Shown here: positions 1 through 6,903 of the stretch, piece by piece
How the letters are laid out: every line of letters begins with the position of its first letter
Numbering within the stretch: position 1 is the stretch's first letter
NCBI GenBank assembly: GCA_041844735.1
Contig: JBGZBP010000047.1
Location: 1 to 14,155 of the forward strand
Direction: 5' to 3'
From: CAJPNN01 sp041844735
GTDB taxonomy: Bacteria > Bacillota > Clostridia > Peptostreptococcales > Anaerovoracaceae
Length of the DNA: 14,155 bases
Notes under the pieces: model-generated
What the model was told of the DNA's origin: nothing
What the model saw: only the letters and a program-made list of their open reading frames with translations
Database searches by the model: none
Made by a program: the position numbers and the translations under genes

Positions 1-108
1 AAAGATAAATCGAGATATGATTTTCCGGTATATGGAGAGTTCCAAGATATACCACAAGAGTGCGTTGAAGAATTTGATACGGTGATAGATTTTTCGTTGG
101 CGGGTTGA
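1..108 (+). pseudogene. dapB: Probable dapB 5' fragment (4-hydroxy-tetrahydrodipicolinate reductase), truncated
   Basis: An open frame enters the window at base 1 and runs 35 codons to a TGA at 106-108. Its residues include YDFPVY and, at the end, DTVIDFS. In DapB the stretch before the VIDFS strand lies roughly 60-80 residues into the protein, at the end of the NAD(P)H-binding N-terminal domain. Normal DapB then continues for about 170 more residues with the catalytic His motif and the tetramerisation domain. None of that follows in any frame; the DNA passes straight into the histidine kinase. DapB makes tetrahydrodipicolinate for lysine and diaminopimelate synthesis, and this copy could not do so. 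The match rests on a short stretch read by eye, so the family call is moderate. The truncation itself is directly visible. The upstream part of the gene lies outside the window. Confidence 0.55.
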
Positions 109-116
109 TTATCGAT

Positions 117-1619
117 ATGTACAATGTTCTGTTTCTTCTTTTGGGATGCTATTCTATGGCTCATGTCCAAGCTCCCAGTTTTTGGTACAGGTTCGGACTT
201 TATACAACAATTTGGGTAATACTTGGAGTAATATATAATTTTACCCCCATGGCTCTTGCGATACCTGTAGCTATATATCAATTTGAAATGGCAGGTTTCA
301 TGATTTACATTATAATGAGAAAATGGGAATTTTCAAAAACGCAAAAAGTTCTGTTTTCAGTGATTTTTTCGCTTTGGGCTCTCGGAAAATCCGGTATTTC
401 CCTCTTCCATAGTGTAGCTGTAAATAAATACACACCATACATCACAGAGCTGATACTGGCAAATATAATGTATTTTTCAATCATAGCGGCGTATTTGCAT
501 TATTCACAGGTTAAAGTCTCTTCTTCAGATAAACTTTATCGTATCATTACCGATAATGCGTCTGACGTTATTCTATATTACTCGCTGAAACCCCATAAAG
601 CTTTTACTTACTTGACCCCTTCCGTCGAGAGTTTAACCGGATATGTGGCAGATGATTTTTATAAAAACCCCAAATTTTATCTCCAGGTGGCTCATCCTGA
701 CTATTTTGCGGATATCGAATCCATATTTTCCGGTGAAAAAGTGGAAGAAAACACTGTTCTCATAAAAATCATAACCAAGTACAATACGGAAAAATGGGTT
801 GAGTTCCATAATTCGTTCTTATATGACGAAAACGGCAATCCCGAAGCTATTGAAAGTTTTTTGCATGACATTACCGTTTTAAAAGATGCCGAGACCCAGT
901 TGAAAAATTCCAAACTTGCCAGAGACGCTCTTTTATCCTCCGTCTCTCATGAACTGAAAACCCCCGTAACTTCTATCAACGGTTATGCAAGAGCTCTGCT
1001 GGATAATATAATTACGGATCCTCACGAAAGGGCGGATGCACTCAACTTGATATATACAAAGTCCCTGATGTTGGAACGTTTAATTTCCGATTTATTTCAA
1101 TTGTCGAAGTTGGAAACAAACCAGTTTTCTTTTCAATACATGGAAATGACCGCAGATGTCCTTTGCAAACAGTTAATTGAAAAACATTCTTATGATATAG
1201 TCAGCAGAAAACTTGATTTAGTAATAAACATAAACTATAATGAACTGGAAAATCAATATATTATATGCGATTCCGAACGCATAAACCAAGTTTTTTCAAA
1301 TCTATTGAATAATGCCTTTAAGCACAGTGATGAAAGTGGAAAAATAATAATGAATTTCGGAATAAATAAAAAAAGTTCCAGCCTTGAAATATCAATCACC
1401 GATACCGGTACAGGAATATCAGCCGACGATCTTCCTCATGTTTTTGACAGGTTCTATAAAAGTCCGAACCTCAACAATCCCAAAAATCCTGCCGGAACAG
1501 GTCTGGGACTGACGATTTCCAAAGAAATCATAGAAGCCCACGGTGGAAACATTTATGCAAAAAGTATGTTTGGTAAAGGTGCAACTTTTAATTTTACCAT
1601 TCCTATTTACGAAGATTAA
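117..1619 (+). CDS. Membrane-bound PAS sensor histidine kinase, apparently N-terminally truncated
   Basis: This is the sensor kinase of a two-component system. It autophosphorylates on His and passes the phosphate to the response regulator encoded just downstream. From ATG 117 the protein has 500 residues. About five hydrophobic segments fill residues 1-132. A PAS domain follows at about 138-258, then the HisKA dimerisation domain with H278 in SVSHELKTP. The HATPase domain has the N box (NLLNNAFKH, N399), the G1 box (DTGTGIS) and the G2 box (GTGLGLTIS). All catalytic motifs are intact. A TTG at 105, overlapping the stop of the upstream dapB-like frame, is an alternative start adding four residues. 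Neither start has a recognisable Shine-Dalgarno sequence. From memory, related clostridial PAS kinases carry two or three extra N-terminal membrane helices, so the 5' end may be lost. The signal sensed is unknown. Confidence 0.85.
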   Translation: MYNVLFLLLGCYSMAHVQAPSFWYRFGLYTTIWVILGVIYNFTPMALAIPVAIYQFEMAGFMIYIIMRKWEFSKTQKVLFSVIFSLWALGKSGISLFHSVAVNKYTPYITELILANIMYFSIIAAYLHYSQVKVSSSDKLYRIITDNASDVILYYSLKPHKAFTYLTPSVESLTGYVADDFYKNPKFYLQVAHPDYFADIESIFSGEKVEENTVLIKIITKYNTEKWVEFHNSFLYDENGNPEAIESFLHDITVLKDAETQLKNSKLARDALLSSVSHELKTPVTSINGYARALLDNIITDPHERADALNLIYTKSLMLERLISDLFQLSKLETNQFSFQYMEMTADVLCKQLIEKHSYDIVSRKLDLVININYNELENQYIICDSERINQVFSNLLNNAFKHSDESGKIIMNFGINKKSSSLEISITDTGTGISADDLPHVFDRFYKSPNLNNPKNPAGTGLGLTISKEIIEAHGGNIYAKSMFGKGATFNFTIPIYED

Positions 1620-1653
1620 TTATATAATAGTATAAGAAAAATAGAAAAATTTT

Positions 1654-1660
1654 GGGAGGA
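1654..1660 (+). promoter_or_regulatory. Ribosome binding site deciding the response regulator start
   Basis: GGGAGGA lies 9 nt upstream of ATG 1670. A longer frame could begin at TTG 1652, but that would place this Shine-Dalgarno sequence inside the coding region and add six unconserved residues. ATG 1670 is therefore the better start. Confidence 0.85.
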
Positions 1661-1669
1661 ATCATAATC

Positions 1670-2401
1670 ATGCCGGGAGAAAAGATACTTATCGTTGACG
1701 ATGAAAAACCTATAAATGATTTAATACGGTCCTATATTGAAAGCGAGGGTTTCACAGCCCTATCAGCCTATACGGGGAAAGAAGCTATAGAATGTGTCGA
1801 AAAGGAAAATCCGGACTTGGTAATCTTGGACGTTATGCTCCCTGATATTGAGGGTATCAACGTTTGTCTGGAAGTCAGAAAAACAAACCATGTGCCTATT
1901 ATCTTTCTCAGCTGCAAGGCTGAAGAAATAGATAAAATAGTCGCCCTGTCCGTCGGAGGTGACGACTATCTGACCAAACCTTTCCATGGTGGAGAGTTGG
2001 TAGCCAGAGTTAAAGCACAACTGAGAAGAAGAAATCAATTTGAAGGCGGCAAGCAGGCTTACAATGACGATTCCATTCCGGAGAAAATCTCATATGATTT
2101 CCCCGGGATGTCCATGAATATTGAAACACGTGAAGTTTATGTTGATAACAAACCTGTAAACCTGACAGCCAAGGAATTTGACATATTAAAACTGCTCATA
2201 GAAAACCCGAGCAGAGTCTTCAATGCCGAGCAAATATTTGAACAAATATGGAAAATGGAAGCTCTCGAGGGTGATGGCAGAACAGTAATGGTTTACATAA
2301 GTACATTGAGAAAGAAAATTGAAACTAACCCTAATTCTCCCAAGTATATTGCCAGCATCAGAGGGCTTGGCTACAAGCTCAATACCCGACATTTGCTGTA
2401 A
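1670..2401 (+). CDS. OmpR/VanR-type DNA-binding response regulator
   Basis: The 243-residue protein is the transcription-factor half of the two-component system begun by the kinase 50 nt upstream. The receiver domain (about 1-118) has the acidic pair D10/D11 in VDDEKP, the phosphoacceptor D54 in ILDVMLPD, S80 in the switch position and K102 in TKPF. The C-terminal winged-helix domain (about 145-240) has LTAKEFDIL, the recognition-helix region DGRTVMVYISTLRKK and the closing IRGLGYKL, all typical of OmpR-family DNA binding. The length and the run of residues around D54 resemble VanR-like clostridial regulators, but the partner is not a VanS-type kinase and no resistance genes are nearby. Nothing in the window reveals its target genes. 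The gene is complete and ends before a strong hairpin. Confidence 0.93.
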   Translation: MPGEKILIVDDEKPINDLIRSYIESEGFTALSAYTGKEAIECVEKENPDLVILDVMLPDIEGINVCLEVRKTNHVPIIFLSCKAEEIDKIVALSVGGDDYLTKPFHGGELVARVKAQLRRRNQFEGGKQAYNDDSIPEKISYDFPGMSMNIETREVYVDNKPVNLTAKEFDILKLLIENPSRVFNAEQIFEQIWKMEALEGDGRTVMVYISTLRKKIETNPNSPKYIASIRGLGYKLNTRHLL

Positions 2402-2456
2402 TAATTTCTCCTAAACATTGCATAAGAACCTGTATTTTTATAAAAAATTATAAAAA

Positions 2457-2520
2457 AGCCTAAAAGTGATTTATCCCGATATGCATGGTTATCTTGCATG
2501 AAATCGGCACACTTTAGGCT
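2457..2520. terminator. Bidirectional terminator between the response regulator and lemA
   Basis: A long hairpin fills the gap between convergent genes. The outer arms AGCCTAAAAGTG (2457-2468) and CACTTTAGGCT (2510-2520) pair with one bulged A. A second stem inside pairs CCGAT (2476-2480) with ATCGG (2503-2507) and ATGCA (2481-2485) with TGCAT (2495-2499). Read on the minus strand it is followed by six T residues and more T-rich sequence, so it is a strong intrinsic terminator for lemA. On the plus strand the trailing sequence is CTTTATATTTTATGG, a weaker U-rich tract for the response regulator. Confidence 0.85.
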
Positions 2521-2573
2521 CTTTATATTTTATGGTTATTTTACGTTTTTTATGTTTTATCTCCGATATATGT

Positions 2574-3143
2574 TTAATTAAATGAAACTTTCACGTTTTC
2601 TCTTTCAGTGCTGTCGTTCACCTCATACATCGGTCTTGCTGTAAATTTGAACATATTTGCAATTATATTGCTTGGGAATACCTGAATTGCCGTGTTAAAT
2701 TCTCTAACAAGTGCATTGTAATATTTTCTGGCATTTGCTATGTCCTCTTCCACTGCATTAAGCTGTCTCTGTAAATCCATGAAATTTGTGTTTGCTTTCA
2801 AATCAGGATATGCTTCTGCTATTGCAAACAGGCTCTTTAATGTTCCTGAAAGCATATTTTCACCTTCAAATTTATCTTCCATCCCTGTTGCATTTGCCGC
2901 CATATTTCTCGCAGCTATTACTTTTTCAAGAGTTTCGCTTTCGTGTGCTGCGTACCCTTTGACTGTCTCCACTAAATTCGGAATCAAATCATAACGCTTT
3001 TTAAGGTAAACATCCATAGTTGCAAATCCCTCGTCAACTCCAACTCTCAGTTTAACAAATTTGTTGTAAGCAGAAACTGCAAAGATTATTAAAATCAGCA
3101 ATATACCCACTACTACTAATGTAGCGATTAATGATCCGGACAT
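2574..3143 (-). CDS. lemA: LemA family membrane-anchored protein
   Basis: The 189-residue protein has one hydrophobic segment near the N terminus (about residues 5-26) followed by a long, mostly helical domain, as usual for LemA. Family hallmarks visible are KKRYDLIPNLVETVKGYAAHE (shortened here: YDLIPNLVETVKGY), the helix pair around NAVEEDIANARKYYNALVRE, and the C-terminal TARPMYEV. The exact biochemical role of LemA proteins is not settled; they are thought to face the cell exterior and are commonly encoded beside DUF2207 proteins. An upstream ATG at 3158 exists, but GGAGGG (3151-3156) lies downstream of it and 7 nt before ATG 3143, so 3143 is the start. The gene is read from its own candidate promoter or by readthrough from the tRNA gene, and ends in the shared terminator. 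Confidence 0.93.
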   Translation of the reverse strand: MSGSLIATLVVVGILLILIIFAVSAYNKFVKLRVGVDEGFATMDVYLKKRYDLIPNLVETVKGYAAHESETLEKVIAARNMAANATGMEDKFEGENMLSGTLKSLFAIAEAYPDLKANTNFMDLQRQLNAVEEDIANARKYYNALVREFNTAIQVFPSNIIANMFKFTARPMYEVNDSTERENVKVSFN

Positions 3144-3169
3144 AATATTTCCCTCCATTTTAAAATAAA

Positions 3170-3198
3170 ATTATCAATATAAACCTTCTAAATGTCTA
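3170..3198 (-). promoter_or_regulatory. Candidate sigma-A promoter for lemA
   Basis: On the minus strand TAGACA (3193-3198) and GATAAT (3170-3175) are separated by exactly 17 nt; each matches the -35 or -10 consensus at five of six positions. Transcription would start near 3163, just upstream of the lemA ribosome binding site. The site lies between the tRNA 3' end and lemA, so lemA can be expressed independently of the tRNA. Confidence 0.6.
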
Positions 3199-3205
3199 TT
3201 TTACA

Positions 3206-3294
3206 TGGCGGAAGCGGTGGGATTCGAACCCACGAGCCCTTGCGGACTACTGCATTTCGAGTGCAGCTCGTTATGACCACTTCGATACGCTTCC
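3206..3294 (-). tRNA. tRNA-Ser(CGA)
   Basis: The 89-nt gene folds as a class II tRNA. The acceptor arms are GGAAGCG (3288-3294) and CGCTTCC (3210-3216), with discriminator G at 3209 and an encoded CCA at 3206-3208. The anticodon stem is CTGCA/TGCAG and the loop is CTCGAAA, giving anticodon CGA, which reads the serine codon UCG. A long variable arm (TAGTCCGCAAGGGCTC region) is present, as expected for tRNA-Ser. The T arm GTGGGTTCGAATCCCAC is perfect. No intrinsic terminator is seen between it and lemA, so readthrough transcripts are possible. Confidence 0.96.
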
Positions 3295-3312
3295 CTGAAA
3301 TCGACTACTAAC

Positions 3313-3341
3313 ATATTATATTCATCTATACCCGTTGTCAA
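3313..3341 (-). promoter_or_regulatory. Candidate promoter of tRNA-Ser
   Basis: The minus strand has a perfect TTGACA (3336-3341). A -10 element follows, read as TAATAT (3313-3318) with a 17-nt spacer or as the perfect TATAAT (3315-3320) with a 15-nt spacer. Transcription would begin about 11-15 nt before the tRNA 5' end at 3294. The tRNA therefore appears to be transcribed separately from the large operon upstream. Confidence 0.7.
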
Positions 3342-3390
3342 TGCGAAACTGTATTTTCAAGTTCTTTTATAATTTCATACTCTTGAAATA

Positions 3391-3437
3391 CGAACGGGAA
3401 ACCGGAATTTAAAATGCCGGTTTCCATTCAAAGTTCG
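3391..3437 (-). terminator. Hairpin downstream of the DUF2207 gene, probable end of the large operon
   Basis: A perfect 9-bp inverted repeat, GGAAACCGG (3397-3405) and CCGGTTTCC (3417-3425), has an 11-nt A+T-rich loop. Outside it CGAAC (3391-3395) and GTTCG (3433-3437) can also pair. It starts 16 nt after the DUF2207 stop codon on the minus strand. The trailing minus-strand sequence (CGTATTTCAAGAG) is only modestly T-rich, so termination may be incomplete. The tRNA promoter lies just beyond. Confidence 0.6.
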
Positions 3438-3452
3438 CATTCCGTAAATCAG

Positions 3453-5372
3453 TTACCAGCTGCCGCCACCGCCGCCGCCAAATCCTCCTCCGGAGAAACC
3501 TCCGCCGGACAGGAACGAACCGCTGCTGTCACTGTCAACAAGGCTGGAATTATAGTCATTAATACCTGATGTTGTAATCGAATTTGCATAAACAAGCCAG
3601 CTCGCCATATACATTCCATTCATGCCGTCTCCCCAATAAGGGTCGGGAACCGAAATAGTTTTAAAATTATTTATCCACTTATCGGACAGTCCCAGTACAT
3701 AAGCATAAGGCAATATATTATAAAAATATGCAGGATCCTCATCTACGAGCATCTGTAATTTCTTTAATTCCGCTGTCTTGATGTAATCTCTAAACCCAAG
3801 TATCCTTCCATACAATCTCACTCCTTCTCTCGAATAAGATTTCGCATATTTCCCAAAGAACACTATCAACAATTGGCAAATGCCGACTATCAAGCCCGAC
3901 TTAAATGACTGCAATCCGAAATATGTCGTCAACATAGCCGCACCTACGCTTCCTATCCCTAGTACTGCATTGAGTACATTGCCTGCAATATATTTTCCCT
4001 TGCTATAATAATCTTTTTTATCCAAAAGTATGTAAGAAAATATTGTATGAGCTATCAGGAGTACTGCAAACGGAGCACCTGCCCATACAGCTCTCATGCC
4101 CAAAGGACTCATTATACATGTAACACATCCAAAGAACGCTATACTTATAAGCTGAAATACAATGCATGCCAATCTGGCAAGACGTGATTTTGTTGTGTAA
4201 AACTTAGCATTTTCTCTAATTGCCGTAATAGTTGCCGATTGCTTTATTTCCTCAAAATCTTCCCAGAAATCTATTCCCAAAGAACCGTATGAAACCTCGT
4301 TTCCTCTACTGAAAACAGCCTGATATAGCGAAGCTACATAGTCTTCCTCATCAACAGGCACCTGTCCTGTGGCAATCAAAATAAAATCATCGGTTTTACC
4401 CTTTTCATCCTTGATTTCTTTTATATTAAGATATCCTTTATTCGCCATATAAATAAGCAATGCCACCATTTCCTGATTTCCCACAGCCTTGTCTATAATA
4501 TAGCCTATCTGCAACGGATTCATGTTCTCAGGAGGATAAAACTCAGGAGTTTTTATTAATTTAGGATCCCTTCCGAAAGCGAACCACAACAATGCTACCA
4601 GTAAAAATATTATAATTGAAAAAACTGTAACGGCAATGTTATAAGAATCAAAAGTTGCCGCATTCTTAAAATATCCCTGAGGTAAACTGCTGTATACAGT
4701 AATTCCCTCACCCATACCCAATTTTGATGCAGAAGCTTTTATAATCATCCTGCCGTCCGCCATATTTTCTGTCTTGAAGTTGATATCGGTATTTTTCTCA
4801 CCATATTTTCCCGAGAAAAACTTTATATCATCCCTGTTCACGCCTTTGGGCATTATTATATTAATACTTGATTTCTCTATAGTTGACTCCCACTTAGTCG
4901 GTAAAACGTTCCAATATAAAAAATCATAATTTTTAAACTTATCCTCATATATAACAGCCTTATAATTTATAACATATGTATGCTCACCTGTAACAGTTTT
5001 ATCAGGATCACCTATCTTTATAAATGTTTCGGAAGAATTTTCAACCTCAAAGTCATATCCCTTTACGTCCACATCCTTGATTTTCATTACGCCGTACGAT
5101 TTATAGTCTTTTCCTTGATATCTTGTAAGCATATCTCCCTTATATGGGATATTTCTGTATATCCCATGCTTAGGATATGGAAAATCAACTTTGATTATCT
5201 CTGTCACATCCAAAACATTATCCTCGCCCACAGTTATATTTACATCATAACTTTTAGTCTCATAGCCCCCATCAGCGTATGAAGCAACCCCAAAAGACAT
5301 AAAAATAACTGAAACAAGCATGATGATCATCACAGATGCAAGCACCCTCTTTTGAAAGCATATTTCAAGCAT
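3453..5372 (-). CDS. DUF2207 family secreted/membrane protein with glycine-rich tail
   Basis: The 639-residue protein starts with a signal peptide (K8-R9, hydrophobic 10-32, possible cleavage after A33). An extracytoplasmic beta-rich domain runs to about 240 and begins with the typical DUF2207 pattern: a YDVNITV strand, then KHGIYRNIPY. A membrane segment at about 247-266 ends in FGRDP, a family hallmark. A cytoplasmic region (about 270-395) follows, with several membrane segments at about 397-510. The tail ends in GGGFSGGGFGGGGGGSW, a Gly-rich terminus seen throughout this family. The function of DUF2207 proteins is not established; many are encoded beside lemA. The gene is last in the operon, 9 nt after rpe, and its AGGAGG overlaps the rpe stop codon. 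Its presence here ties an envelope protein to the PrkC/Stp operon. Confidence 0.92.
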   Translation of the reverse strand: MLEICFQKRVLASVMIIMLVSVIFMSFGVASYADGGYETKSYDVNITVGEDNVLDVTEIIKVDFPYPKHGIYRNIPYKGDMLTRYQGKDYKSYGVMKIKDVDVKGYDFEVENSSETFIKIGDPDKTVTGEHTYVINYKAVIYEDKFKNYDFLYWNVLPTKWESTIEKSSINIIMPKGVNRDDIKFFSGKYGEKNTDINFKTENMADGRMIIKASASKLGMGEGITVYSSLPQGYFKNAATFDSYNIAVTVFSIIIFLLVALLWFAFGRDPKLIKTPEFYPPENMNPLQIGYIIDKAVGNQEMVALLIYMANKGYLNIKEIKDEKGKTDDFILIATGQVPVDEEDYVASLYQAVFSRGNEVSYGSLGIDFWEDFEEIKQSATITAIRENAKFYTTKSRLARLACIVFQLISIAFFGCVTCIMSPLGMRAVWAGAPFAVLLIAHTIFSYILLDKKDYYSKGKYIAGNVLNAVLGIGSVGAAMLTTYFGLQSFKSGLIVGICQLLIVFFGKYAKSYSREGVRLYGRILGFRDYIKTAELKKLQMLVDEDPAYFYNILPYAYVLGLSDKWINNFKTISVPDPYWGDGMNGMYMASWLVYANSITTSGINDYNSSLVDSDSSGSFLSGGGFSGGGFGGGGGGSW

Positions 5373-5381
5373 TTCACCCTC

Positions 5382-6035
5382 CTATCCGATTTTCTTAAGA
5401 AAATCCTTAATGTTGTCTGCAGGTCTCCCTGAACTGAAAACTGCTGATCCTGTAACCAGTATATCGGCACCTGCCATAGCTATTTTTTCTATATTATCAA
5501 GATTCACTCCGCCATCCACCACAATATCAAACTGTAGTCCCAGTGCATCCTTGATAGCTCTTAAATCGCCTATTTTTTCCAGAGACTGAGGAATAAAGCT
5601 TTGCCCCCCGAACCCCGGATTCACGGACATTATTGTAACTCTATCTATGTCACTCATTATATAATCAAGACAAGAAATCGGAGTTGCCGGATTTAAGACT
5701 ACACCCGCTTTCACCCCCAAGCCGTGTATCAACTGCAATGTTCTGTGCAAATGCCTACAAGCCTCAACATGTACAGATATGCACTCCGTATTTTCAGTAA
5801 CAAAACTTTCTATATACCTGTCAGGCTCATGTATCATCAAATGAATATCAAACGGAAGAGTTGTTTTTCCCTCAAGCGCCTTGGGAATCATAGCACCAAA
5901 ACTTATATTAGGAACAAAACATCCATCCATTGCATCCACATGGAGCATATGTGCTCCCGCCTGTTCGATTTCTGCCACCTGCTCTCCAAGCTTTGAAAAA
6001 TCTGCCGATAAAATTGATGGTGCCAATTTTTTCAT
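5382..6035 (-). CDS. rpe: Ribulose-phosphate 3-epimerase
   Basis: Rpe interconverts ribulose 5-phosphate and xylulose 5-phosphate in the pentose phosphate pathway, in the cytoplasm. The 217-residue protein has the normal length and TIM-barrel signature blocks: APSILSADF at the N terminus, HVDAMDGCFVPN, DIHLM, VNPGFGGQSF and VDGGVN. The metal ligands are present at H32, D34, H65 and D174; D34 and D174 also serve as the acid/base pair. Its ATG shares one base with the rsgA stop codon (TAATG), and GGAGAGGAG lies just upstream inside rsgA, so the two are translationally coupled. rsgA-rpe is a common Firmicutes pairing; here DUF2207 follows instead of the thiamine pyrophosphokinase gene often found there. 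Confidence 0.97.
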   Translation of the reverse strand: MKKLAPSILSADFSKLGEQVAEIEQAGAHMLHVDAMDGCFVPNISFGAMIPKALEGKTTLPFDIHLMIHEPDRYIESFVTENTECISVHVEACRHLHRTLQLIHGLGVKAGVVLNPATPISCLDYIMSDIDRVTIMSVNPGFGGQSFIPQSLEKIGDLRAIKDALGLQFDIVVDGGVNLDNIEKIAMAGADILVTGSAVFSSGRPADNIKDFLKKIG

Positions 6036-6901
6036 TAATATGATCTCCTCTCCATTATTTCCTTTAGCTGTGTCTTGTAAGAATTGTACCTGCTCTCTGA
6101 AATCTTTCCATCATTCAAAGCATCTCTTACAGCACATTCAGGTTCGTTCATATGCCTGCAATTATCATATTTGCATCTGCCTAAAAACGGTTCAAATTCA
6201 GGATAACAATATGCAAGCTCCTGATCATCGCAGTCCAATATATCAAACGATGTAAAGCCCGGCGTATCGAATATGCTCCCGCCATCTTGTAAATCAAAGA
6301 TTTCAACATGTCTCGTGGTATGCTTTCCTCGCCCGGTCTTTTTACTGATATCCCCTGTCTCCTGGTTAAAATTATCCTGCAATCGATTTAAAAGAGTAGT
6401 TTTACCGACACCGCTAACACCTGCCAGTGCCGATACTTTCCCTCTTAAATATGGACGCAAAACATCTATACCCTGACTCGTCGCAGCCGAAATAACAACA
6501 CATGGGTAAATATCCTTATAAATATCCAATATGGCTTTAAGCTCATTATCTTTCGCAACATCGACTTTATTAATAACCAACAAAATATCTGTCCGGCTAC
6601 ACTCAGCCATTGTCAGGAATTTATCCAAAATTAGATAATTCACTCCCGGCTTCTGTGCAGAAACAACTATTACAAACTGTTCAACATTTGAAATAGGGGG
6701 CCTTATAAATTGATTTTTTCTATCATGAATTTCAGTTAAATATCCTTTCATATCAGAAATTTCATCCACTTCCACTATATCACCTATCATCGGTGTAATG
6801 CCCTCATTCTTAAAAAGACCTCTGGCTTTGCACTCATATATACCGTTTTCAGTCTTAACATAGTAGAATCCTGCGATTCCTTTTACAATAAGTCCTCTCA
6901 T
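6035..6901 (-). CDS. rsgA: Ribosome small subunit-dependent GTPase A
   Basis: RsgA is a circularly permuted GTPase that helps mature the 30S ribosomal subunit and hydrolyses GTP when bound to it. The 288-residue protein has an N-terminal OB-fold (about 1-68). The permuted G motifs follow: NKVD (111-114) comes before the P loop GVSGVGKTTL (161-170), then the TTRHVE switch region and DTPG (212-215). The C-terminal zinc site is C243, C248, H250 and C256. The start follows the prkC stop by 2 nt, with no clear Shine-Dalgarno of its own, suggesting translational coupling to prkC. In Bacillus subtilis the homologue CpgA (YloQ) is a known PrkC substrate, so clustering with the kinase fits; phosphorylation here is inference. 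Confidence 0.97.
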   Translation of the reverse strand: MRGLIVKGIAGFYYVKTENGIYECKARGLFKNEGITPMIGDIVEVDEISDMKGYLTEIHDRKNQFIRPPISNVEQFVIVVSAQKPGVNYLILDKFLTMAECSRTDILLVINKVDVAKDNELKAILDIYKDIYPCVVISAATSQGIDVLRPYLRGKVSALAGVSGVGKTTLLNRLQDNFNQETGDISKKTGRGKHTTRHVEIFDLQDGGSIFDTPGFTSFDILDCDDQELAYCYPEFEPFLGRCKYDNCRHMNEPECAVRDALNDGKISESRYNSYKTQLKEIMERRSY

Positions 6902-6903
6902 AA

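Noticed and set aside
1620..1669. Possible internal promoter before the response regulator (TATAAT at 1623-1628)
   Set aside because: No acceptable -35 element lies 16-18 nt upstream, and A+T-rich gaps often contain TATAAT by chance. Kinase and regulator are more simply co-transcribed.
117..2401. VanS/VanR-type vancomycin-resistance regulation
   Set aside because: The regulator resembles VanR-like proteins in general form, but the kinase has a PAS multi-helix sensor and no van ligase or dehydrogenase genes are nearby.
3206..3294. tRNA-Ser as an attachment site of an integrated element
   Set aside because: No integrase, phage gene or second copy of the tRNA 3' end is present in the window; neighbours on both sides are ordinary chromosomal genes.
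3453..3510. Short tandem repeat encoding the Gly-rich end of the DUF2207 protein
   Set aside because: The Gly-rich tail is a normal family feature and the codons vary, so it is not a notable DNA repeat.
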